This document shows, in pieces, positions 35,047 through 42,569 of a stretch of DNA of 42,569 nt (position 1 is its first letter; every line of letters starts with the position of its first letter). The position numbers were made by a program, and so were the translations under genes. The notes under the pieces were generated by a model. The model saw only the letters and a program-made list of their open reading frames with translations, searched no databases and was not told the origin of the DNA. The DNA is from Sutterella sp. (GTDB lineage Bacteria; Pseudomonadota; Gammaproteobacteria; Burkholderiales; Burkholderiaceae_F), in contig JAHHRG010000011.1 of the NCBI GenBank assembly GCA_020025965.1, positions 1-42,569 of the forward strand, read 5' to 3'.

Positions 35047-35203
35047 GAGTCACCAATAAATATATCGCCCCGCCTGTCGCCCTTGTGGACACACGGAACG
35101 AACGTCAGCAAAAAATCCTGTTCGGAGTCGATCTTCTGCCTTTCTGTTGAAATGAAAAGAAGAAGGTCGGTCGCACTATGATACCTATCAAAAAGAATTT
35201 CAG

Positions 35204-36283
35204 TCAGACGGCGTATCGGTTCGAGAAGGATTTCATAAATTGAACAAGTTTCTCAACCGCATCAATCGGCATAGCGTTGTACAAAGAAACTCGGATACCG
35301 CCCTTCGAGCGATGTCCAGCCAAGTTGATCATTCCTTCGTCTTCCGCTTCTCTGACAAACTTTTCCGTTAGGCTTTCATCTCTAAGTCTGAACACAACGT
35401 TCATACGGCTTCGGTTCGAAGACGGTATCTCATTCACGTACATTCCTGGGTTGGCATCAATAGCACCGTAAAGAAGTGCACTCTTCGCTTTAGCTGCACG
35501 ATCCATGGCTTCGAGCCCGCCCATTGACTCGACCCAGCGCGCCATCAGCAGTGCCACATAAAACTGCAGCACCGGCACCGAATTAGGAACGCTGTCGGTT
35601 TGGGCATATTTCATCCAATCGAGCATCAGAGGCACGGGCTTTGCTTTATTACGAATCAGATTTTTTCGCACAATAAGGACTGAGAGCCCCGAGGCACCAA
35701 AGTTTTTCTGTACACCCGCCCAAAGTACACCGTATCGACTCACATCAACAGGACGACTCATAAAGTTGCTGGACATATCGGCCACAACAAGCGCGTCGGA
35801 TCGATCAAGCGGAGGCAAATCGCGGAATTCCGTCCCGTCAACCGTTTCGTTATCGCAGTAATAAACGTAATCGACATCGACAGGAACCTCTATTGTTGCC
35901 GTCGGAAGCGTCGAGCCGTCGCCTTTCCAGAGAAGCGCCGCCTTGGTAATTCGAGCACATTCTTCATAGGCCAATTGCGACCATTTTCCTGTGACAACAT
36001 AACCGCCTCGCCCCGATTCGGTAAGGAGGTTTAGAGGAATCATCGAAAACTGCTGACGACCGCCGCCGGGACAAAAGAGGATTTCATACTCTTCAGGAAC
36101 AGACATCAAGGAACGAATTCGCTCTTTGAGCTCCCGTCGAATTTCATCAAAGTGTGCCGATCGATGATTCAGTTCGAGAATCGAATATCCCTTACCGTCG
36201 AAATCAATCATGGCATCGCGTACAGCTTCAAGTACGCTGAGGGGCATCATGCTCGGTCCTGCTGCAAAATTGATTTTTCTCAT
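35204..36283 (-). CDS. serC: Phosphoserine aminotransferase
   Basis: PLP enzyme of serine and vitamin B6 synthesis. 359 residues. It begins MRKINFAAGPSMMP, typical of the family. GGGRQQFSMIPLNL and the PLP lysine in WAGVQKNFGASG follow, then the C-terminal SKGGIRVSLYNAM. The ATG at 36283 is chosen. The longer frame to 36358 starts on the far side of the gyrA terminator and is not family-like. GGGA lies 9 bases upstream. Lies between gyrA and cmk with no pheA, hisC, tyrA or aroA. Confidence 0.95.
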   Translation of the reverse strand: MRKINFAAGPSMMPLSVLEAVRDAMIDFDGKGYSILELNHRSAHFDEIRRELKERIRSLMSVPEEYEILFCPGGGRQQFSMIPLNLLTESGRGGYVVTGKWSQLAYEECARITKAALLWKGDGSTLPTATIEVPVDVDYVYYCDNETVDGTEFRDLPPLDRSDALVVADMSSNFMSRPVDVSRYGVLWAGVQKNFGASGLSVLIVRKNLIRNKAKPVPLMLDWMKYAQTDSVPNSVPVLQFYVALLMARWVESMGGLEAMDRAAKAKSALLYGAIDANPGMYVNEIPSSNRSRMNVVFRLRDESLTEKFVREAEDEGMINLAGHRSKGGIRVSLYNAMPIDAVEKLVQFMKSFSNRYAV

Positions 36284-36304
36284 TTTTTCGATTCCCGCCT
36301 TATG

Positions 36305-36338
36305 AAAAAAGGATGCGAGGTTATTTTCGCATCCTTTT
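36305..36338 (-). terminator. Terminator of gyrA
   Basis: Perfect 11-base arms AAAAGGATGCG/CGCATCCTTTT around a 10-base loop; on the minus strand the stem ends in TTTTTT. Confidence 0.88.
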
Positions 36339-36380
36339 GATGAATAAACGATTTTCACCCTAGGTGATAATCATCTTTTA

Positions 36381-39128
36381 TTATTTTTCGCTGGGCTCAG
36401 GTGCATCTGCCTCTGCAAGCATATCTTCGCTCACCTCGACATCAGCCGCTTCAGCGTTGTCCTGAACTTCGCCTTCATACTCGTCATCTTCTTCGGTACC
36501 GTGAATACGACGCAACGAAGCGAGCGTATCATCGCCGTCACCAAGGTCGATCAACTTCACCCCCTGGGTGTTGCGCCCCACGATGGAAATCTGAGCCGCT
36601 TGCGTGCGAACAACCTTACCGCCCGTCGAGAGCATCATCACTTCGTCGTGCGGTTCGGTCATGACGGCAGAAACCACGCGACCGTTACGTTCAGACGTAC
36701 AGATCGAAATGAGACCCTTCGTACCACGACCGTGACGTGAGTATTCGGAAAGCGGCGTACGCTTTCCGTAGCCGTTTTCAGTAGCTGTAAGGACAAACTT
36801 TTCGTCTTCGGCATTGCGATCGCAAACAATCAGGCCAATCACCTTCTGGCCGTCGTCAAGACGGATACCGCGAACACCGTGGGAACTGCGACCCATGGAG
36901 CGAACATCGTTTTCATCGAAGCGAACGCACTTGCCGGCATCACTGAAGACAATCGCATCACACTGACCATTCGTTATCGCGACGCCAACCAGAGATTCAC
37001 CTTCATCAAGGATCGTCGCAATCAGTCCCTTCACACGCGCATTACGGAAAGCCGAAAGCGGCGTTTTCTTCACCGTACCAAAATCCGTTGCCATGAAGAC
37101 GAAGTGATCATCGTCATAGCCTTGAATTGGGAGAATGAAGGAAATCTTTTCTTCTTCAACCAACGGTAAAAGATTAACGATCGGACGACCGCGAGCGCTT
37201 GACTTACCCTCGGGCAACTCAAATACATCAATCGGATACACACGACCGGCTGTCGAGAAGCAGAGAATAATGTCGTGCGTATTGGCGATGAAGAGTTCTT
37301 CTACCTCATCGTCCTTCGTCATTTCCTGAACCTTGCGCCCCTTACCGCCTCGGGTCTGAGCGTTGTAATCGGAAAGTTCCTGGCTCTTGATATAGCCGCC
37401 GCGAGAAATCGTCACGACCATGTCGCGACGCGGAATAAGGTCACGCTTATCAAAGTTGGGATCGCCCATGAGATCAATCGTCGAACGACGTTCGTCACCG
37501 TATTCTTCACGGATGGCTTCAAGTTCTTCGCCGATGATCGCATTAACGCGTTCCGGACGAGCAAGGATGTCCAAGCAGTCCGTAATCAAGCGGAGCATGG
37601 CAGCGTAATCCGCACGAACCTTATCCTGTTCGAGACCGGTCAGGCGGCGCAGGCTCATGGCGAGAATGTTGTCGATCTGAGCCTTCGTCAGGTAGTAGAG
37701 ACCGTCAGCCTGAATACCGCGCGACTGATCCATATCTTCCGGATAGTAGCGATGCATCTCTTCGACACTGCGATTGGCGAGCTCCTCGGCAAAAGCCATC
37801 GGCCAGCCGCGACTATACAAACCTACGGCAGCTTCAGCAGGTGTCTTAGCACCGCGGATGATTCGAATAAATTCATCAAGATTGGAAAGCGCAACGGCCT
37901 GCCCCTCAAGCAAATGCCCCTGAGCGCGATACTTTCCGAGACGGAAAACAGTGCGACGCGTCACTACTTCACGACGATGCGAGAGGAAGTGAACGATGAT
38001 TTCCTGCAGATTGAGCAAGGTCGGCTGACCATCCACCAGGGCGACCATATTCATGCCGAAGCTTTCCTGCATCTGTGTCTGCTTGTACAGGTTGTTAAGT
38101 ACAACCTCCGGCATCGCCCCCTGCTTCAAGTCGATACAGATACGGATCTTGTCGGAAGATTCGTCGCGCATTTCGGCAATGCCTTCGATCTTCTTTTCAC
38201 GCATAAGCTCATGCATGCGTTCGTACATAACACGCTTGTTGACCATGTACGGAATTTCGTCAACTACGATACGCGTACGATCGCGACCGAACTCTTCGTA
38301 GTGAACGCGAGCACGCATCACCACACGGCCTCGGCCTGTGCGGTAACCCTGATGAACATCGCTGATACCAAAAATGATGCCCCCCGTCGGAAAGTCGGGA
38401 GCCGGAACCAAACGGATGAGCTCTTCAATCGAGCAGTCCGGATTACGGAGCTGGTGGAGGCAGGCATCGATCGTTTCATTGAGGTTGTGCGGCGGAATGT
38501 TCGTTGCCATACCGACGGCGATACCGGAAGAACCGTTAATAAGGAGCTGCGGCAGGCGAGCCGGGAGTACCACCGGTTCCTTTTCGGAGTTATCGAAGTT
38601 GGGAACGAAGTCAACCGTTTCTTCATTGATGTCAGCGAGCATTTCGCTGGCGATCTTTTCCAAGCGAACTTCCGTATAACGCATGGCGGCAGGACTGTCA
38701 CCGTCAATCGAACCGAAGTTACCCTGACCGTAAACGAGCGGATAACGCAAGGAGAACGGCTGAGCCATACGAACGATCGTCATATAGGCAGCCTGGTCGC
38801 CATGAGGATGATACTTACCGAGAACTTCACCGACCACACGCGCAGCTTTCTTCGTCGGGTTGTGGTGCGTGTTCTTAATCTCGTTCATGGCATAGAGCAC
38901 ACGACGATGAACGGGCTTCAAACCGTCTCGAACATCGGGAAGCGCACGACCGACGATCACGCTCATAGCGTAATCGAGGTACGAACGCTTCATTTCCGTT
39001 TCAAGAGAGATCGGCAGCAACTCATGTGCGACCGAAAGCGAAGAACCCTGAGCAGGCGCATCCGATTCGTCGTTTTCCACTTCAGCGACGTCCGTCTGGG
39101 TTTCTTCCTTGTTATCTTTTTCGTCCAT
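36381..39128 (-). CDS. gyrA: DNA gyrase subunit A
   Basis: Breaks and rejoins DNA in the gyrase A2B2 complex to introduce negative supercoils. 915 residues. An acidic N-terminal extension of about 29 residues precedes the conserved SLETEMKRSYLDYAMSVI. The active Tyr is Tyr151 (RYTEVRL; Tyr122 in E. coli). The GyrA box is QTRGGKG and the C-terminus is a long acidic tail. The quinolone region reads HGDQAAYMTIVRM, so the residues equivalent to E. coli Ser83 and Asp87 are Gln112 and Met116. The ATG at 39128 has GAGG 9 bases upstream and is preferred to 39155. Confidence 0.96.
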   Translation of the reverse strand: MDEKDNKEETQTDVAEVENDESDAPAQGSSLSVAHELLPISLETEMKRSYLDYAMSVIVGRALPDVRDGLKPVHRRVLYAMNEIKNTHHNPTKKAARVVGEVLGKYHPHGDQAAYMTIVRMAQPFSLRYPLVYGQGNFGSIDGDSPAAMRYTEVRLEKIASEMLADINEETVDFVPNFDNSEKEPVVLPARLPQLLINGSSGIAVGMATNIPPHNLNETIDACLHQLRNPDCSIEELIRLVPAPDFPTGGIIFGISDVHQGYRTGRGRVVMRARVHYEEFGRDRTRIVVDEIPYMVNKRVMYERMHELMREKKIEGIAEMRDESSDKIRICIDLKQGAMPEVVLNNLYKQTQMQESFGMNMVALVDGQPTLLNLQEIIVHFLSHRREVVTRRTVFRLGKYRAQGHLLEGQAVALSNLDEFIRIIRGAKTPAEAAVGLYSRGWPMAFAEELANRSVEEMHRYYPEDMDQSRGIQADGLYYLTKAQIDNILAMSLRRLTGLEQDKVRADYAAMLRLITDCLDILARPERVNAIIGEELEAIREEYGDERRSTIDLMGDPNFDKRDLIPRRDMVVTISRGGYIKSQELSDYNAQTRGGKGRKVQEMTKDDEVEELFIANTHDIILCFSTAGRVYPIDVFELPEGKSSARGRPIVNLLPLVEEEKISFILPIQGYDDDHFVFMATDFGTVKKTPLSAFRNARVKGLIATILDEGESLVGVAITNGQCDAIVFSDAGKCVRFDENDVRSMGRSSHGVRGIRLDDGQKVIGLIVCDRNAEDEKFVLTATENGYGKRTPLSEYSRHGRGTKGLISICTSERNGRVVSAVMTEPHDEVMMLSTGGKVVRTQAAQISIVGRNTQGVKLIDLGDGDDTLASLRRIHGTEEDDEYEGEVQDNAEAADVEVSEDMLAEADAPEPSEK

Positions 39129-39725
39129 GAACCATTCCTCTGGATCCGTGCGCAAACACAGATTGTCCGCGCCGTTTCATTGATCTTTTCCGGCCTTCCA
39201 CCGGTCTGTCGACATGTTTTGTCGAACACTTCACACGAGTGCTCCTTCGAGAGCTTCTTCAAGTGGAGGCTAAACGCTTAATTTTACCAGTTTTCCACTG
39301 ATTTTCCGCATCTCTTCGGAAGACTCAAAGGCTAGGCGTTGGAACCAACCATACGACTTCAATTCGACTATCTGCTGCTTCCCGACAAATATCAGTCCGT
39401 TTTTGTTATCAGGGTTTTCCTTTGTAAGAAAAAATTTACACTCACAGAACATTTTTCATCGGGTATGATTTACATCTGAATGTTCCTTTTCTAGGGCATT
39501 TCTTTCCAGAAAGGGTAACATCGTGCTTCAAACGGACTTTATTTTCGTTGGAATCAGGGACACTACAATCCCTGTCTTCTCTAGGCAAATCGCCCTTTTC
39601 GGTGTATCCTACCTAGTGAGGGAAATGGAGTAATTTCGTTTCCGTGGTGATCTCGTTGGTTGGTCTGTGCTATGTCGCGCAATCGATCCGTCCACCCGTT
39701 TAAGCTTATTTATGAGGAAATAAGA
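39129..39725. other. Long regulatory gap between gyrA and ompA
   Basis: About 600 bases without a gene, between divergent gyrA and ompA. It holds the ompA promoter and leader. Seen structures are CAGGGA/TCCCTG (39555-39574, 8-base spacer, overlapping TACAAT) and GGAAA/TTTCC (39620-39642), both in the ompA leader. The gyrA side has TCGAC/GTCGA arms near 39208-39224, and a TAAAAT -10-like hexamer on the minus strand near 39282-39287 without a good -35. Confidence 0.5.
39441..39469 (+). promoter_or_regulatory. Probable ompA promoter
   Basis: CTCACA (4 of 6 to the -35 consensus) and TATGAT (5 of 6 to the -10 consensus) are 17 bases apart. This would give ompA a leader of about 250 bases. Confidence 0.5.
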
Positions 39726-40391
39726 ATGAAGACTTCTCTGAAAATTGGTAGCCTTGTTGCTGCGATGATGCTGGCGGTGTCGGGTGCTTCCTTCGCTGCC
39801 GAACAGGCCTGCCCGTATGTTCACGCCGGTAACGGTACCGTTCTCAAGAGCGGTTCCGGTCTCTGCTGGCACACCGGCTTCTGGACCCCGGCTCTCGCCG
39901 AAGCCCAGGGCATCGATGGTCACGGCTGTGAATGTGACGCCGATATCCTCGGTGACGTTTGCACCAAGAAGGAAGCTGCTGCTCCGGCTCCCAAGGCTGC
40001 TGAAAAGGTGACCTTCTCCGCCGACATGCTCTTCAATTTCGACCGCACCACGCTCAAGCCCGAAGGTAAGGCTGTCCTTGACGAGCTCGTCTCCCGTCTC
40101 GGCGGTGTTGACGTTGAAGTGATCGTTTCCACCGGCTATGCCGACCGTATCGGTTCCGAAAAGATCAACCAGAAGGTTTCCGCCAAGCGTGCTGAAGCCG
40201 TCAAGGCTTACTTGGTCCAGAAGGGTGTTGATGCCAACCTCATTCAGACCGAAGGCAAGGGCGAACTCGAACCGGTCGTGAATTGCCCGAATCCGTCCGC
40301 TAAGGGCGAAATCAAGAACTTCCGTGAACTCGTCCAGTGCTTGGCTCCGAACCGCCGCGCTGTCGTCGAAGTTGTCGGTACGCGTCAGTAA
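39726..40391 (+). CDS. ompA: OmpA-family outer-membrane protein
   Basis: A 221-residue exported protein. A Sec signal peptide (residues 1-21, MKTSLKIGSLVAAMM onward, ending SFAA) is followed by a short Cys-containing region (NGTVLKSGSGLCWHTG) that is typical of Burkholderiales OmpA and has no eight-strand barrel. An Ala/Pro/Lys linker leads to the peptidoglycan-binding OmpA domain: SADMLFNFDRTTLKPEGKAV, then INQKVSAKRAEAVKAYLVQK, ending PNRRAVVEVVG. The ATG at 39726 has GAGGA 8 bases upstream. Highly biased codon use suggests strong expression. Confidence 0.93.
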   Translation: MKTSLKIGSLVAAMMLAVSGASFAAEQACPYVHAGNGTVLKSGSGLCWHTGFWTPALAEAQGIDGHGCECDADILGDVCTKKEAAAPAPKAAEKVTFSADMLFNFDRTTLKPEGKAVLDELVSRLGGVDVEVIVSTGYADRIGSEKINQKVSAKRAEAVKAYLVQKGVDANLIQTEGKGELEPVVNCPNPSAKGEIKNFRELVQCLAPNRRAVVEVVGTRQ

Positions 40392-40436
40392 TCTGACACT
40401 AAGTTCCGCTTACATCGCTGATGCGATGTAACATGA

Positions 40437-40470
40437 AAACCCTCGGTCGAAAGTCCGAGGGTTTCTTTTT
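40437..40470 (+). terminator. Terminator of ompA
   Basis: Perfect arms AAACCCTCGG/CCGAGGGTTT with an 8-base loop, followed by CTTTTTT. Another hairpin with TACATCG/CGATGTA arms precedes it. Confidence 0.92.
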
Positions 40471-40495
40471 TATTTAGAGTAAAGGTTTTTTCTCA

Positions 40496-41155
40496 GTGAC
40501 GGTCAAACTGTTTCTCTTCGATCTTGACGGCACACTCGTTGATACGGCTCCTGATCTTGTCCGTGCTACGAACCTTGTCAGAATCGTTCGCGGCCTTCCT
40601 GCTCTCCCCGACGAAGTGTTACGACCAATGGCGAGCAAAGGAGCCCCAGGCCTCATCGGTACGGCCTTTTCGATCACGCCCGACCATCCTTCCTTTGCCG
40701 AATTCAAAGATGAATTTCTCTCGAATTACCGCTCTGGTCTCGCCGTTACCTCCCGTCCGTTTGCCGGCATTCCGGAAATGCTCGACGCTCTTCACGCCGT
40801 CGGCATTCGTACGGGGATCTTTACGAACAAGTACATCGAATTGGCCGATGCCTTGATTGACGGCCTTGAGCTTCGAGACAAATTCGACATCATCCTCGGG
40901 AGTAACTCCGAAGGTTGTGCAATGAAACCGGCTCCCGATGCCTTCTTCGAAGCCGCCCGTCGGCTCTCGATCAACACGAATGAAATGCTTTACGCCGGTG
41001 ACGATCCTCGTGATGTCTTAGCGGCTCATGCAGCTGGTCTGCCCTGCGCAGGCGTGCGCTGGGGATATCTTGACAGTGACCCCGACACTTGGCATGCTGA
41101 TTTTGTTGCAAATTCGCCGCTCGAATTGGTCTCATGGGCGACGCAACAAAAATAA
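40496..41155 (+). CDS. gph: Phosphoglycolate phosphatase-like HAD hydrolase
   Basis: HAD-superfamily phosphatase of 219 residues, probably removing 2-phosphoglycolate. Motif I DLDGTLVDTAPDL with the nucleophile Asp, motif II FTNK, motif III Lys in MKPAPDAF and motif IV AGDDPRDV are all present. It begins with GTG at 40496; AAAGG lies about 10 bases before it. In many Burkholderiales ubiG stands between ompA and gph; here only a terminator does. Confidence 0.9.
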   Translation: MTVKLFLFDLDGTLVDTAPDLVRATNLVRIVRGLPALPDEVLRPMASKGAPGLIGTAFSITPDHPSFAEFKDEFLSNYRSGLAVTSRPFAGIPEMLDALHAVGIRTGIFTNKYIELADALIDGLELRDKFDIILGSNSEGCAMKPAPDAFFEAARRLSINTNEMLYAGDDPRDVLAAHAAGLPCAGVRWGYLDSDPDTWHADFVANSPLELVSWATQQK

Positions 41156-41161
41156 ATCAGC

Positions 41162-41167
41162 TATACT
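41162..41167 (+). promoter_or_regulatory. Probable -10 element of ssrA
   Basis: TATACT lies 19 bases before the mature tmRNA 5' end and could drive a short precursor trimmed by RNase P. No good -35 is seen at the right distance. Confidence 0.45.
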
Positions 41168-41186
41168 TTTAGTTCAAACTCATACA

Positions 41187-41549
41187 GGGGGCGCCTTGGC
41201 TTCGACGGGGACGCGGACGCTGTGTGGTGCATGTCGAGGTGCAGTCACCTCGTAAATCAGCTGCAAAACAAATAAACGCCAACAACAAGCGTTTCGCTCT
41301 CGCTGCTTAATGCGAGATGCTGCTCCGGTTTGTCTCTGGGCCGGGTCGGGTAAAACCGACAGCAGTATCATTTGACAGAGTCTAGGATTGCTGGCTGTCG
41401 CCGACGGCAGTCCGAAACTAAGGTGACTGGCCGTTTGCTGGCCCGCCGCTCGGCAGGGCAAACGGTAAGACTTAAATATTGCGGCTATGCATGTAGATCC
41501 AACAGAAAAAGGTTTCCGGACGCGGGTTCAACTCCCGCCGCCTCCACCA
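41187..41549 (+). ncRNA. ssrA: Transfer-messenger RNA (tmRNA)
   Basis: One-piece tmRNA of 363 bases that frees stalled ribosomes and tags the broken product. The 5' end GGGGGCGCCTTGGCTTCGAC and the 3' end with the T-arm GGTTCAACTCC and CGCCTCCACCA are the tRNA-like part; the acceptor arms GGGGGCG and CGCCTCC pair with one G-U. The tag frame is GCC AAC AAC AAG at 41278-41289 and continues to TAA at 41308-41310, giving ANNKRFALAA. Its 3' end is a common integration site, and an integrase gene follows. Confidence 0.97.
41278..41310 (+). other. tmRNA tag reading frame (ANNKRFALAA)
   Basis: Resume codon GCC followed by nine more codons and TAA. The FALAA end is the signal for ClpXP. Many betaproteobacterial tags read ANDERFALAA; here the second Asn and the Lys replace Asp and Glu. 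Confidence 0.92.
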
Positions 41550-41555
41550 GAACAC

Positions 41556-41594
41556 AAAGCCCGATGAACACAAGTTCGTCGGGCTTTCTTCTTT
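41556..41594 (+). terminator. Terminator of ssrA
   Basis: A 14-pair stem AAAGCCCGATGAAC/GTTCGTCGGGCTTT (one G-T) with an ACAA loop, followed by CTTCTTTTC. Confidence 0.92.
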
Positions 41595-41883
41595 TCGTGT
41601 CATAATCAATTGTGTCTCAAGGGTTTAGAAGCATCATCTCATTAATTAAACGTTCTTTCGTTAAAATTAAGCCATGCCGTTTCATGCCTTAACTGGGCCC
41701 AAATGGATCAACTAAATGGATCAACTACCCCACCCAACTCCAAAGCGATGATGAGTTGATCCATTTTAGATGACAGTGATTAGCATATAGTTGATCCCCT
41801 CATGAAGGAGGCATGCCTCAATCCCTTGATAGACAAAGAATTCCTTACATCTCTAATTGATCCTTTTTCAAGAGAGAAAACTT
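41595..41883 (+). other. Integrase-proximal gap of the element at ssrA
   Basis: No gene is supported here. The stretch is more AT-rich than the chromosome to its left. It holds the 13-base repeats described separately and a perfect 12-base palindrome GAGGCATGCCTC at 41808-41819, just before the integrase. An AAGGAGG overlaps the palindrome but leads only to very short frames. Confidence 0.6.
41701..41798. repeat. Direct and inverted 13-base repeats, probable arm-type sites
   Basis: AAATGGATCAACT occurs twice in perfect tandem (41701-41713 and 41714-41726), once in exact inverted form (41754-41766) and once in shortened inverted form (AGTTGATCCC, 41789-41798). AATTGATCC at 41855-41863 is a further weak copy. 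Repeats of this kind beside a tyrosine integrase with an arm-binding domain are typical arm-type sites, or operators for its control. Confidence 0.7.
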
Positions 41884-42558
41884 ATGTCTGTCGATCTTTC
41901 TGACTCCAAAGCCAAACTTCTGACTCAAAAGGAAGCCATGACCACAATGAACACTGTAGCAGTCGGTGGTGTTCCAGGCTTGCGTGTCACGGTTAAGACC
42001 AATAAAAAAGGGGAAATTTCTCGCTTTTACACTCTTCGTCTGACGATTAATGGCAAACGCACTCAGCGAGGAGTTGGCTCTGTTATGGCTCTGTCAATTA
42101 ACCAAGCCAGAATGAAGGCTCTAGACCTTCTTGAAAGTTCAAAGGCAGGACTTGAGACGAGAACATTAACCAGAAAGATCAATCTCTCCACGCACATCCC
42201 TCTCACCGTTGAAGAGCTCTTCCGTTCGTGGCAAGAAGCCCAAGTACAAAGAAAACGCTGGAAGGATCCTGTGAAAACAACCAGAGACGATCTTGCTCGC
42301 TTTCTCAAGTTAATTCCTGAAAATCTTCGGCAGTCCTCACCAGAGAAACTCTCTCCACAGGATATCGCCGATGCCATTCTTCCCCATTGGGAAAACATCC
42401 ATGAATCATGCTTACGTACGTGCGCACGACTGAGCGAAGCTTACGATTGGGGCTTGAGAAATTGTCGGATTACAGGGAAAAACCCTGCCCAGTTTAAGAA
42501 TGGAGTATTGGGAGTGTCAAGCGACATGCAAGTTGACCCACCAAACGACATAAACTGA
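41884..42558 (+). pseudogene. Truncated tyrosine integrase
   Basis: The N-terminal half of a P4-type site-specific recombinase. Residues about 30-90 form the DUF4102 arm-binding domain (GVPGLRVTVKTNKKGEISRF, LTINGKRTQRGVGS). Residues 110-205 form the core-binding domain, ending in WGLRNCRITGKNPAQF. The whole catalytic domain with R-H-R-Y is absent; the last 14 or so residues come from inserted sequence that starts near 42515. Usual length is about 400; this is 224. The ATG at 41884 follows AGAGAG; an in-frame TTG at 41857 is less likely. Codon use is more AT-rich than in neighbours. The gene lies 335 bases beyond ssrA, consistent with integration there. Confidence 0.85.
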
Positions 42559-42569
42559 CCCACCTACTT
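42515..42569. mobile_element. Probable end of an IS21-like insertion sequence
   Basis: From TGTCAAGCG at 42515 the sequence changes and carries two copies of TGACCCACC (in 42533-42542 and 42555-42564) 22 bases apart. Repeated TGACCCA boxes behind a terminal TG are what I recall from IS21-family ends. The rest of the element and its genes would lie beyond the window, so the assignment is tentative. Confidence 0.5.

Noticed and set aside
37275..39281. Open frame of 668 codons opposite gyrA
   Set aside because: It is a mirror of the strongly biased gyrA codons. It has no family resemblance and no ribosome site, and it overlaps a gene of certain identity.
41180..41605. Short frames on both strands inside ssrA
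   Set aside because: They lie in a tmRNA with complete ends and tag frame.
41802..41903. A 33-codon frame starting at ATG 41802 before the integrase
   Set aside because: No family, no proper ribosome site, and it overlaps the integrase start out of frame.
1..42569. CRISPR array, tRNA or rRNA genes
   Set aside because: No regularly spaced repeats and no cloverleaf or rRNA sequence were seen apart from the tRNA-like ends of tmRNA.

Overview
The window is a stretch of ordinary chromosome from a betaproteobacterium of the order Burkholderiales, with an integrated mobile element beginning at its right edge. The evidence is the gene order (greA-yhbY-rlmE-ftsH-folP-glmM; gyrA/serC/cmk/rpsA/ihfB/lapB; ompA-gph), protein sequences close to textbook proteobacterial orthologues, a small 4.5S-type SRP RNA and a one-piece tmRNA whose tag ends FALAA. 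Several genes usual for Burkholderiales clusters are missing (pheA/hisC/tyrA/aroA between serC and cmk, lapA beside lapB, ubiG between ompA and gph). This suggests a reduced, host-associated lineage such as Sutterellaceae, but that placement is inference.

Layout. 1-3108: a WYL regulator and a metallophosphoesterase, then lolA. 3166-8491: ftsK, trxB, an Smr-domain gene, an HxlR regulator and a PII gene. 8607-15038: the cell-envelope/protease/RNA block glmM, folP, ftsH, rlmE, yhbY, greA. 15229-20138: gmhA, recR, ybaB, dnaX, a GNAT acetyltransferase and a LysE exporter. 20268-22447: ffs (SRP RNA), trxA, rho. 22532-25779: nadE, hemD, hemC. 26075-29636: rpmE2 (bL31B), a GT-C membrane glycosyltransferase and a MATE exporter. 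29779-36283: htpX, lapB, ihfB, rpsA, cmk, serC. 36381-41155: gyrA, then divergently ompA and gph. 41187-41549: ssrA (tmRNA), followed by an element carrying arm-type repeats and an integrase gene cut off by what looks like the end of an IS21-like insertion sequence.

The most notable observations are these. (1) dnaX is split: the zero frame ends after a gamma-sized product, and the conserved tau C-terminal domain continues in the +1 frame across an 80-base overlap. (2) NadE keeps a glutaminase-like N-terminal domain from which the catalytic Glu and Cys, and probably the Lys loop, are gone. (3) GyrA has Gln and Met at the two quinolone-anchoring positions. (4) The integrative element at ssrA has a cluster of 13-base direct and inverted repeats beside its integrase. 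No clearly new defence system or CRISPR array is visible. The WYL regulator/phosphoesterase pair is the nearest thing to an unexplained module.

Most operons are closed by clear intrinsic terminators, many shared by convergent genes. Start codons were chosen from Shine-Dalgarno spacing and family alignment, so many are shorter than the longest open frame.
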